DNA of 64,000 bases, taken from NCBI RefSeq assembly GCF_000024765.1, contig NC_013422.1, positions 1,011,501-1,075,500 on the forward strand, in the 5' to 3' direction. Below, piece after piece: positions 27,642 through 34,895 of the stretch (its first letter is position 1; every line of letters starts with the position of its first letter). The position numbers and the translations under genes were made by a program. The notes under the pieces are model-generated. The model was not told the DNA's origin, made no database searches, and saw only the letters and a list, made by a program, of their open reading frames with translations. This DNA comes from Halothiobacillus neapolitanus c2 (GTDB taxonomy: Bacteria > Pseudomonadota > Gammaproteobacteria > Halothiobacillales > Halothiobacillaceae).

Positions 27642-27949
27642 ACTGGGTTGATCTCTTGTTTCTATTCAATTGCTTTTCTTATGTTGTCAATATTGGAGCA
27701 GGAGCTTAACCAAAGTACCGAATTGTGATAATAATGTTACCAGGTGGTTGTTACGACAGGCTGCGAAGTATTATGGTATATGTTGTCATTTGGAGGCTGA
27801 TTGTGGGGGGAGGGGTAAAATCTGTACATGCTTTGTTATTGAGTTGGTGGGTTTCATGTTAGTAGATCCCAGAATCATAATTATGTATTCTAATCTCAAT
27901 TGCTTTACCTTATTGTCTGTTGCCGTTTGTTGTTATTTAAGACTTAATT

Positions 27950-28663
27950 TTAGTCAAGAAGACCTAACATTGCGGCTCTAACAGTCGCAGAGGTTTTGTT
28001 GATGCAATTTAGTTTTTGCATTGAGTTTGCAATATGAAAGTTTACTGTCCTTTCAGTAATATTCATTATTGTTGAGGTCTCTCCAGATGTCTTGCCCGCT
28101 GCGGTCCATCTGAGCACGTCCTTTTCTCTCATGGTAAGCGTGATCATTGTCTCCGGCATTTTCTTGGTTGTAATAATTTCACTCATGCAATGATGTGAAA
28201 TTTGTGTTAGCCAGGTTAGTCGATATTGAAGTTCCTTTAGTTCTAATTCAGATATGGGTTCATGGCCACGAGTTAGTGTAAGCAGGCCTCTTCTTCCTAC
28301 TTGGTCTGCAGATGCTTGAGACCATCCATATTTCAAGTTATGAGAGTAGGCGTCCTCCCAAAAATTTTTATTTTCAGTTATCTTATTGCTGGACCAAACC
28401 ACGGGCATGAGTGACTTGTTTCCATGCTTTACTACTGGGTCTATGGATATATAATTTTCATCTGTGTAACGTCTCTTCCAATTTTGAGAGTAGTTGTTCA
28501 TCATGACAACTTTTTGATTTGTGATATTTAAATTTAAACGTAATCCATAGGCTGCATTTTCAAATCCTAGTGCTAGGGCTTCGTCTTCTATTTTCTTGAA
28601 TGCTGACTCTTCGTTTTCAGCAGATTGTATCTGAGATACAAGGTCTCCTTGCCACAATTCCAA
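27950..28663 (-). CDS. luxR: LuxR-family quorum-sensing regulator
   Basis: A 237-residue acyl-homoserine-lactone receptor. The N-terminal autoinducer-binding domain has the conserved signal-contacting residues W62, Y66, Y71, D75, P76 and W90, matching TraR positions 57, 61, 70, 71 and 85 where I can align them. The C-terminal LuxR helix-turn-helix begins LTMREKDVLRWTAAGKT and continues ITERTVNFHI. It is divergent from an RsaM-like gene and 740 bases from luxI, so it is the cognate receptor. A lux-box-like dyad in the divergent gap suggests it controls its own region. Confidence 0.93.
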   Translation of the reverse strand: MELWQGDLVSQIQSAENEESAFKKIEDEALALGFENAAYGLRLNLNITNQKVVMMNNYSQNWKRRYTDENYISIDPVVKHGNKSLMPVVWSSNKITENKNFWEDAYSHNLKYGWSQASADQVGRRGLLTLTRGHEPISELELKELQYRLTWLTQISHHCMSEIITTKKMPETMITLTMREKDVLRWTAAGKTSGETSTIMNITERTVNFHIANSMQKLNCINKTSATVRAAMLGLLD

Positions 28664-28700
28664 TGTTCTTCTCCTTCCTCTGGATCGGGTCCGAAATCCA

Positions 28701-28720
28701 CCCTGTCAGCTTTAACACTT
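28701..28720. promoter_or_regulatory. Candidate lux box in the luxR-rsaM divergent gap
   Basis: CCCTGTCAGCTTTAACACTT has the form CTGT-N8-ACAC, one base off the CTGT-N8-ACAG pattern of the site before luxI. The left half CTGTCAG is a strong half-site. It lies 37 bases before the luxR start (minus strand) and 54 before the plus-strand start. Confidence 0.45.
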
Positions 28721-28773
28721 TCTATGTGTATAGTGGTGATGTAGTGTTGTCACATTCATTTTTATCATGAGCC

Positions 28774-29214
28774 ATGCACAATTCTAGACCAGAATATCTT
28801 AAAGAAGTTCTGAATGTTTCTCACGGCGGTTATGTTCGCATGTCGCGGAGTGCGTTCATGGAACTCCCTTTATCCCACTTTATTTCTGGTCTTGATGAGG
28901 ATCCAGCATGTTGTTCAGCTAATTTGCCTGATGAATCTACGATTTCTGGATATACAGAGTGGCTTTCTGTGTGTGTGCCGATAATAACCGTGGGATGGGA
29001 TTGGCGTTTGATTGTCCTCTCTGGTCGCCCACGCTATGTGCGTGACAGTTTACCTCGGTCAAATGTCATGATCATTGATGCCGAGACTGGGCTAGATTTT
29101 GGCGACACAATTACCACCGAGATTATTGCGCATCGTCTTGATCGTTCTCATTGGGAGGAGGACGTACTTGCTCATATTGTTGATCGATATGCGGGTCATG
29201 TCTTCGGTTCTTGA
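28774..29214 (+). CDS. RsaM-like quorum-sensing modulator (DUF4902 family)
   Basis: A 146-residue cytoplasmic protein without helix-turn-helix or membrane segments. The core GYTEWLSVCVPIITVGWDWRL, with its paired tryptophans, resembles RsaM proteins encoded beside luxR/luxI pairs in Burkholderia, Acinetobacter and Pseudomonas, where they dampen acyl-homoserine-lactone signalling. The position, between luxR and luxI, is the same. The assignment rests on context plus that motif from memory. Start ATG 28774 has only a weak ribosome-binding site. Confidence 0.7.
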   Translation: MHNSRPEYLKEVLNVSHGGYVRMSRSAFMELPLSHFISGLDEDPACCSANLPDESTISGYTEWLSVCVPIITVGWDWRLIVLSGRPRYVRDSLPRSNVMIIDAETGLDFGDTITTEIIAHRLDRSHWEEDVLAHIVDRYAGHVFGS

Positions 29215-29323
29215 TTCTTTATGTTTTATGAAATCTTCGTTTAACTCAGTGGTTTGATCCCGGCGAGAGGATGGCATTTCTGTCCTCTGCTTGGCCAAGC
29301 TACCAATTATGGTGATGCGCTGT

Positions 29324-29372
29324 AACTGTCTGTTCTGACAGTTGATGGGAGTACTCATCAAGGCCCTAATAC
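29324..29372 (+). promoter_or_regulatory. lux box and promoter of luxI
   Basis: AACTGTCTGTTCTGACAGTT (29324-29343) has perfect 7-base arms AACTGTC and GACAGTT around a 6-base spacer, which is textbook lux-box form. TAATAC at 29367-29372 is a fair -10 element, putting the dyad centre near -45 where LuxR proteins activate. luxI starts 60 bases downstream. Confidence 0.75.
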
Positions 29373-29403
29373 CCCTAGTATTTCAGTTGGGTATGAGGAT
29401 GTT

Positions 29404-29970
29404 ATGCGGATTGAATATGGAAGTAAAACCAGTCTCCCTTTTGGTTTGTTTGAAGATTTAAGCTATTATCGTAATGATGTTTTTGTCAGGCTTCTTGGTT
29501 GGGATTTGGACACCCCATATGGTGTGGAACTTGATCAGTTTGACCGGCCAGATACAGTTTATGTTGTTGCGAAGAATGATGAGGGCAGGATCAATGGGTG
29601 TGCTCGTCTATTGCCTACAACTTCACCATACCTGCTTGGTGAGGTGTTTCCTGAACTTTTAAACGGGCTATGCCCACCTTCTTCTCCAGACGTGTGGGAG
29701 CTTTCGCGCTTTGCGGCTGTAGACGTATCTGCTGAACCTACGTCAGCTAGGGGGCAGCTTTCCTCGCCAATTGCCATTACTTTACTTAGAAGCTCGTTGC
29801 AGACGGCAGCAACTTTGGGTGCTAAATCTGTGATAACTGTCTCGCCCATCGGGATTGAACGACTTCTTCGTCATGCCGGATTCCAAGCTCACCGTGCAGG
29901 TCCCCCTATGGTTGTGGGTGGCCACCCCATTTTTGCTTGCTGGATTGATATCGCGCCCTCTCTCACTTAA
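29404..29970 (+). CDS. luxI: LuxI-family acyl-homoserine lactone synthase
   Basis: A 188-residue autoinducer synthase that joins S-adenosylmethionine to an acyl-ACP. The family-invariant residues are present: R23, F27, W33, D44, D47, R68, F82, E99 and R102 (WELSRFA). Length is normal. The acyl chain length cannot be read from sequence. Its promoter carries the best lux box in the window, implying positive feedback through the neighbouring LuxR. Confidence 0.94.
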   Translation: MRIEYGSKTSLPFGLFEDLSYYRNDVFVRLLGWDLDTPYGVELDQFDRPDTVYVVAKNDEGRINGCARLLPTTSPYLLGEVFPELLNGLCPPSSPDVWELSRFAAVDVSAEPTSARGQLSSPIAITLLRSSLQTAATLGAKSVITVSPIGIERLLRHAGFQAHRAGPPMVVGGHPIFACWIDIAPSLT

Positions 29971-30486
29971 CTTGGATATGAATCCTCTAGACACATTCCT
30001 GCTGTTCGTGGTGGCGCCGCTCTATTCTACAGGCGACATCAATTCGTTAGAGCCATGACGACGTCAGGTGTTTTAAGGCGCATTTCTGTTGGCAGTGCGA
30101 ATTCTAGTTGTTGGAGCCACGTTTGAAGTGCCTAACAACTCGCTCAGCCCGATAGCCCACCCGTTGCGCGGGCAGGTTCCTTCTTTGGCGAGAGCTCTGG
30201 TTGCGAGGGGCGCGTTGGGTTATACGGAGCATGGCATGACCAAGCTGATCATCACCCCCGCTGTCTCTTTCGTGCCTCACGGCTACTGGCAATGGTTGCG
30301 AGCTTGGGGCTGCAATTTATTCATTAATGACAGAGAGCAGCAGTAGAACTGAAAACGGCCTTTTTCGTTGGAATTTATCAGGACATTAGTAAACGAAAAA
30401 AACCGCGCCTTTGGGCGGTCAGTTTGAGGACGGCTTACACCGACCGACGACACCACTAGTCAAGATAAGCGGGGAGCGCGATGCTC
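29971..30486. other. Gap between luxI and the membrane-protein pair
   Basis: GC-richer than the cluster. I see no supported gene; an 85-codon frame at 30089-30346 has no ribosome-binding site or recognisable content. It contains a terminator for the leftward genes at 30391-30419. Confidence 0.5.
30391..30419 (-). terminator. Intrinsic terminator of the leftward membrane-protein genes
   Basis: On the minus strand, ACCGC and GCGGT form a short GC stem (plus-strand 402-406 and 415-419 of the 30 kb line) followed by seven T. It lies about 70 bases past the stop of the last leftward gene. Confidence 0.6.
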
Positions 30487-31173
30487 TCACTGCACATCCG
30501 TCTCGTTGTTAAATTGTCGACGCAGCCTATCCACTACTCGCTTTGCCCTATGCCGCTGTATGGATCGGATTGGGTGCAAAATCGGTTCTGTGCAGGACTT
30601 AATTGCACTGATTATCCTTTGCTTCTGAAGTCTCCAGCGAAGAATCTCTGCCTCCGCAAGCTTTTCATCCATGGACTTCAAAAACTCTGATGTCTCGATT
30701 GACAATTTTATCAGCAATTCTTCACCAGCATGAAAAGCGAGCCTCTCTCTAATAAGCAATAGAAACCAATCAGATGCACGGAAAAAGCTGAAATAGACGG
30801 CAGGGGTAACGACCAATAAGATGATGGCGAGCACCGTAAGTAATTCTGACGATATTGGCTCGGCTGGCGCTAGAGCCGATTGCAATAAATAGTAAAATGA
30901 TGCGCCTCCAGATAATACGGCGAGAGCAACACAAAGGATGAAATAGGTGTTGAATAGGCGGTACCCACGCATTGTTCGAAACAGATATTTAGTCAGGTGC
31001 TTCTGCTTTACGTCGAATGATATGTCGGGGTTGTGATCCTTCAGTTTTTGAGTGAAGTCAACGACCAGTTGAGCCCTCACAGAAAAATAATGGTTCAACA
31101 GTATCCCAAATACAGCATTGACGCCCAAGGCCAATTGAAAGATGCTGCTTGTGTATTGAAGCTGAGTGCTCAC
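30487..31173 (-). CDS. Hypothetical membrane protein with C-terminal coiled region
   Basis: About 228 residues from a GTG at 31173 that overlaps the previous stop by one base (TAGTG); a longer frame starts at 31236 but would overlap the upstream gene by 64 bases. Membrane segments are visible near FQLALGVNAVFGILL, YFILCVALAVLSGGASFYYLL and LLTVLAIILLVVTPAVYFSFF. The C-terminal third is charged and helical (EFLKSMDEKLAEAEILRWRLQ) and should be cytoplasmic. Function is unknown. It forms an operon with the smaller membrane protein and lies next to the island integrase. Confidence 0.65.
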   Translation of the reverse strand: MSTQLQYTSSIFQLALGVNAVFGILLNHYFSVRAQLVVDFTQKLKDHNPDISFDVKQKHLTKYLFRTMRGYRLFNTYFILCVALAVLSGGASFYYLLQSALAPAEPISSELLTVLAIILLVVTPAVYFSFFRASDWFLLLIRERLAFHAGEELLIKLSIETSEFLKSMDEKLAEAEILRWRLQKQRIISAIKSCTEPILHPIRSIQRHRAKRVVDRLRRQFNNETDVQ

Positions 31174-31538
31174 TACTTGCGCCTTAATTCTTGTGCATGT
31201 GTGAACCGCGAATAACGAAGTTTTTTGTGGTTCCACTTGATGGAATTGTTATGAGTGGCTTTGTCTATTTCGTCGTATAAATCCATAGCCGTTTTCTTGG
31301 CGTACCACGCTACGAGGAGTGGAGAGAAATACAACCCTGCAAACAGCCAAATCTCCCCCCATGGAGGTACTTTTGCGACGTCAAATGGCTCCTTCCCAAG
31401 AGCGATTGCTGAAACGAATACTGATAATGGAAATACCAAAACACTAATGAACACTGCACTAGTAATTGAGTTCGCGACAGCCATATTACCGTCCGCAAAT
31501 TTCTCTTTAGCTTTTAAAGATCGTTCAGATATCCCCAC
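31173..31538 (-). CDS. Hypothetical small membrane protein
   Basis: A 121-residue protein with two hydrophobic segments (SAVFISVLVFPLSVFVSAIAL and IWLFAGLYFSPLLVAWYA) and charged ends. It is immediately upstream of, and overlaps by one base, the second membrane protein, so they probably act together. No family is recognised. Being island cargo near an integrase, it may be an accessory or defence-type gene, but there is no direct evidence for that. Confidence 0.65.
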   Translation of the reverse strand: MGISERSLKAKEKFADGNMAVANSITSAVFISVLVFPLSVFVSAIALGKEPFDVAKVPPWGEIWLFAGLYFSPLLVAWYAKKTAMDLYDEIDKATHNNSIKWNHKKLRYSRFTHAQELRRK

Positions 31539-31694
31539 TTGAAATAACTCCTTACACCAAGCTCAGTCGAAGAAGTTCGACATCGATAACAAATACATAT
31601 TCACAGATGCTTGTGCTGAAATCCAGAAACCACACTATGGCACCTTCGAACCATCATCAAAAAAAATGAGGGTGCTTTGGGAACACTTTGTGTC

Positions 31695-32741
31695 TTATCC
31701 AAGCTTTGCCACCAGATCCTCCGCACGGAGGTGGGTATATCGCGAGAGCATGGTAATTGTTTTATGGCCAGTAATTTGCGCAACCTCCATCATTTCAAGA
31801 TTCCCAGTCTCAAAAAAACGACTCGTAGCCTCGTGACGTAAGTCATGGAATTTCAGGTTATTCAGAAAGTGATCATCAGGTTGCGCATTGGCAGATATGC
31901 AATCTTCGATATACACATTGCGAGCTTGAGTCACCGAACGAGAAAACGCTCGAATTAAACCGTCTTGAGTGACACTAAAAAGCCTACCACCATGCAAGGG
32001 GAGGGGCATTGTATCGAGTATGCCCATAGCCGCTCTGGACAGCGGCACCACCCGGGGTTCGTTGTTTTTAGTGTCTTTCAGATAAGCAGTCTGCTTTTCT
32101 CTGTCAATGTCCTGAGTGCGCAAACTAAGAATTTCACTTTGCCGCATGGCGGTTTCAATTGCGAACAGGACCGCCGGGACAACATATTCGTTCCGTGATT
32201 TCCTCAGCTCAACTAACAGTCGATCAAGTTCACCGGCTTCAAGCCGACGATCACGCTTACGGGAGGCTGAGGGCATTGCGATTGATCGGACGGGATTCAA
32301 CAATCCCTCCATTTGCCATTCGGTGCGTGCGATGGTGAACACATGGGAGATGAGAGCAAGATCAAGTCTGATCGTGGAATCAGAAATGCCTTCTTTCCGG
32401 CGGTCATCCCTGAATCTGGCAAAATCGGCACCACGAAAAGAGGCCAGCATCCGACTTGAAAGAGGGTGGGTCAGCCAGAAATTAATCCGCACTCCCTCAC
32501 GATGCGCGCTCTTCTTCCTGCTTGTGACCTCTTTACGGTAACGTTCCAGCGCTTCCGCCAACGAGGTGCTCTCTGCCTCAACCCTGCTGAAGAATACACC
32601 TCGATCCATTTCAGACTCGATGAGCCGAGCCCACGCATCAGCCTCTTTGCGCGTGAAGAAGGTTTTGCATTGGGTCGGATGCCCCTTACGGCGGATTTGA
32701 ACCCGCCATTGGTAATCACCACGTTTCTGAATGTATGCCAT
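31695..32741 (-). CDS. int: Tyrosine-type site-specific integrase of the island
   Basis: A 348-residue phage-type recombinase. Residues 1-60 form an arm-binding N-terminal domain (YIQKRGDYQWRVQIRRKG), followed by a core-binding SAM-like domain. Catalytic residues are R200 (ETAMRQSEIL), H299 and R302 (FHDLRHEATSR), H326 (TGHKTIT) and nucleophile Y335 (LSRYTH). It is transcribed away from the tRNA-Leu fragment that begins 90 bases upstream, the normal arrangement for elements that insert into tRNA 3' ends. It appears complete, so the island could still be excisable. Confidence 0.93.
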   Translation of the reverse strand: MAYIQKRGDYQWRVQIRRKGHPTQCKTFFTRKEADAWARLIESEMDRGVFFSRVEAESTSLAEALERYRKEVTSRKKSAHREGVRINFWLTHPLSSRMLASFRGADFARFRDDRRKEGISDSTIRLDLALISHVFTIARTEWQMEGLLNPVRSIAMPSASRKRDRRLEAGELDRLLVELRKSRNEYVVPAVLFAIETAMRQSEILSLRTQDIDREKQTAYLKDTKNNEPRVVPLSRAAMGILDTMPLPLHGGRLFSVTQDGLIRAFSRSVTQARNVYIEDCISANAQPDDHFLNNLKFHDLRHEATSRFFETGNLEMMEVAQITGHKTITMLSRYTHLRAEDLVAKLG

Positions 32742-32764
32742 TTCGGTACCACGCTGTTAAGCCA

Positions 32765-32785
32765 ATTGCACCATCATTGCACCAT
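32765..32785. repeat. Tandem 10-base repeats beside attR
   Basis: ATTGCACCAT occurs at 32765-32774 and again at 32776-32785, one helical turn apart, between the integrase start and the tRNA fragment. Such repeats are typical arm-type sites for the integrase N-terminal domain or sites for an excisionase. Confidence 0.5.
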
Positions 32786-32830
32786 AAACCCCAATTTACT
32801 CCAAATAACCGCATTCTGGCGCGGTTTATC

Positions 32831-32891
32831 AAGAGGCTTAAAATCTCTCGAAGGAAACTTCGTGCCGGTTCGATTCCGGCCCCGAGCACCA
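32831..32891 (+). pseudogene. 3' half of tRNA-Leu(UAA): attR of the island
   Basis: The sequence contains an anticodon loop CTTAAAA (anticodon UAA) with stem AGAGG/TCTCT, a long variable arm CGAAG-GAAA-CTTCG, a T arm GCCGG-TTCGATT-CCGGC, then CCCGAGC, A and CCA. That is a complete class II tRNA from the anticodon stem onward. The 5' half (acceptor and D arm) is absent: the bases before it do not pair. This is what a chromosomal 3' end looks like after an element has inserted and rebuilt the tRNA at its other end. Confidence 0.85.
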
Positions 32892-32935
32892 TGTGACTGT
32901 TTTATGGCTTCCATTAAGATTCTTAAAACTTTATT

Positions 32936-32969
32936 AAACCCGCATTCTGTAATGGTTTGCGGGTTTTTT
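32936..32969 (+). terminator. Intrinsic terminator after the tRNA-Leu fragment
   Basis: AAACCCGCA (32936-32944) pairs with TGCGGGTTT (32958-32966) and is followed by T residues. It is presumably the original terminator of the tRNA-Leu transcript. Confidence 0.8.
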
Positions 32970-33234
32970 ACGCCTGCAATATCCAGAAATACTCTTTTAC
33001 AGATAGTGGTTCTTGGCGGTAATTTTGACGGTATTGCCCCTATTTTTAGCCGGTCCAAAAAATAGGCTTTACGCGGCCATTAGTGGCGGCTTGCTGACAT
33101 TCGCTTTATGTGGGTGACGATGATCTCTTTGAGCACGTCACAACTGAACTCATTAAAGTACCCCCTGTGTCCGAATAGTTGTCGCCTCTACTGAGTGAGT
33201 AAGAACCAGAGTCAGCGGGCAAAAAGAGGCGAAA

Positions 33235-33291
33235 ATGCCCTGCTGTTCCGAAGAGCGTAAAGCGGCGGTGATGTGCAAGCTGTTGCCATGA
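33235..33291 (+). pseudogene. N-terminal stub of an IS3-type transposase
   Basis: The 18-codon frame MPCCSEERKAAVMCKLLP resembles the first residues of a common IS3 orfA family (xxYSEERKxxVLxKLLPP), with AGAGG upstream of the ATG. It stops at TGA and a dRS3-like repeat starts 12 bases later. It is a remnant only. Confidence 0.5.
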
Positions 33292-33302
33292 CGACGACCG
33301 GC

Positions 33303-33413
33303 GGGAAGCTCGAAAAACCAGTCATTCCCGCGTAGGCGGGAATCCAGCGCCTTGATTTTTCTGGGTTCCCGCTTTCGCGGTAAAGACGAATCACGGGTAT
33401 TTCGAAGTGCCCC
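33303..33413 (+). repeat. dRS3-like dispersed repeat, copy A
   Basis: About 111 bases bounded by GGGAAGCTCGAAAA and TTCGAAGTGCCCC, with an internal hairpin ATTCCCGCGTAGGCGGGAAT, which matches the ATTCCC-N8-GGGAAT core of Neisseria dRS3 repeats. Frames across it give the familiar pseudo-peptide of Arg/Lys and AGMTG, which is not a gene. Confidence 0.85.
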
Positions 33414-33509
33414 GGCATCAAAGCAATTCTTGGTTTAATTCAAGACGGTGAGTTCACCGGATTAGGGTTCGGTTTTTTTGCCAGCCTCGTGCAGCATAAG
33501 GTTTCGATA

Positions 33510-34805
33510 CTAAAACCGGATGGGACGCACATAAGCATTCTTGCCCGCATAGCTTGCTGCTGCGCCAAGTGCTTCTTCGATGCGCATGAGCTGGTTGTAT
33601 TTTTCAACGCGTTCCCCGCGTGCGGGTGCGCCGGTTTTGAGATGGCCGGTATCGAGGGCGACCGTCATGTCGGCGATGAAACTGTCGATGGTTTCCCCCG
33701 ACCGGTGCGAGACAAACGCGCCCCAACCATGATCCCGCGCCAGACGCGTCGCAGCGATGGTCTCGGTGAGGGTGCCGATCTGATTGAGCTTGATCAATAC
33801 CGCATTGGCTATATCTTCTTCAATCCCCTTGGCAATAATGGCCGGATTGGTACAGAAAATATCATCCCCAACCAGTTCGATTTGCCCCCCAATCGCCTGA
33901 TTGAGTTGCTTCCAGCCTGACCAGTCATTTTCGGCCATGCCATCTTCAAGCAGGGCGATGGGGTAGTCTGTGATCAAGCGCGTGTAGTACTCAACCATCT
34001 GCGCCGGATCAAGCGTACGATTCTCCGCGCGCAAGTGGTATTGACCGTCCTTGAAAAACTCGCTGGAGGCAGGATCAATGGCGATGCCAACATCCGCACC
34101 CGGTCGCAATCCGGCGGTTGATATGGCCTCAAGGATTAGTTCGATTGGCGCCTTGTTGCTGGATACGTGCGGGGCAAAACCACCTTCGTCGCCAACACCA
34201 ACCGATAACCCTTTCTTTTGTAATAACGATTGCAGGGCATGATAAATCTCTGAGCCCCATTCAACCGCTTCGCGCAATGTATTCGCGCCGTAAGGTGCAA
34301 TCATGAACTCCTGAAAATCGGCGCCCTGCCAATGCGCATGAACACCTCCATTCATGATGTTCATGTGCGGCACGGGCAGGCGCGTAGCACCGGGACCGCC
34401 AAGATATTGAAAGAGCGGCAAACCCGATGCCATGGCCGCTGCTCGCGCCACGGCCAGAGAGACACCCAGGATGGCATTGGCACCCAGTTTTGATTTGTTT
34501 TCAGTGCCATCGAGCTCGATCATCATCGCATCAATGGCTGCCTGGTGACGCGCATCCTGCCCGATCAACACAGGGGCGATGGTCTCGTGGACTTGTTTAA
34601 TGGCGTTTTTGACGCCCTTGCCGCCAAAACGTGCGGGGTCACCATCACGCAGTTCAGCCGCTTCTCTTTGACCGGTCGAGGCACCCGATGGTACCGCTGC
34701 CCGTGCGGTCAGCCCGTCGGCAAGACGACACTCAACCTCGATGGTTGGATTCCCGCGTGAATCCAGAATCTCGCGGGCATGGAGTTGGTTAATTGTGAAC
34801 GTCAT
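33510..34805 (-). CDS. eno: Enolase
   Basis: A 431-residue glycolytic enzyme converting 2-phosphoglycerate to phosphoenolpyruvate. Length is typical. Seen are the N-terminal AREILDSRGNPTIEVE, the metal and catalytic region LLEDGMAENDWSGW, DDIFCTNP, the lysine loop VLIKLNQIGTLTE, and SHRSGETIDSF. It is the first conserved chromosomal gene to the right of the island. No pyrG or ftsB neighbour is visible. Next gene upstream is the P-type ATPase, 90 bases away on the same strand, possibly cotranscribed. Confidence 0.98.
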   Translation of the reverse strand: MTFTINQLHAREILDSRGNPTIEVECRLADGLTARAAVPSGASTGQREAAELRDGDPARFGGKGVKNAIKQVHETIAPVLIGQDARHQAAIDAMMIELDGTENKSKLGANAILGVSLAVARAAAMASGLPLFQYLGGPGATRLPVPHMNIMNGGVHAHWQGADFQEFMIAPYGANTLREAVEWGSEIYHALQSLLQKKGLSVGVGDEGGFAPHVSSNKAPIELILEAISTAGLRPGADVGIAIDPASSEFFKDGQYHLRAENRTLDPAQMVEYYTRLITDYPIALLEDGMAENDWSGWKQLNQAIGGQIELVGDDIFCTNPAIIAKGIEEDIANAVLIKLNQIGTLTETIAATRLARDHGWGAFVSHRSGETIDSFIADMTVALDTGHLKTGAPARGERVEKYNQLMRIEEALGAAASYAGKNAYVRPIRF

Positions 34806-34895
34806 TTTTCATCTCTCCGTCAGGTTTTTGGTTAGGGTGATCAGGGCAGGGGGGTGAATTTTTTTCTTTTGCGTCCGTTCAGAGGCAACTGGTCT

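Noticed and set aside
30130-30220. Possible integron attC site (GCCTAAC ... GTTGGGT, 91 bases)
   Set aside because: The end boxes fit the RYYYAAC/GTTRRRY rule, but the inner L boxes do not pair, there is no cassette ORF pattern and no IntI gene.
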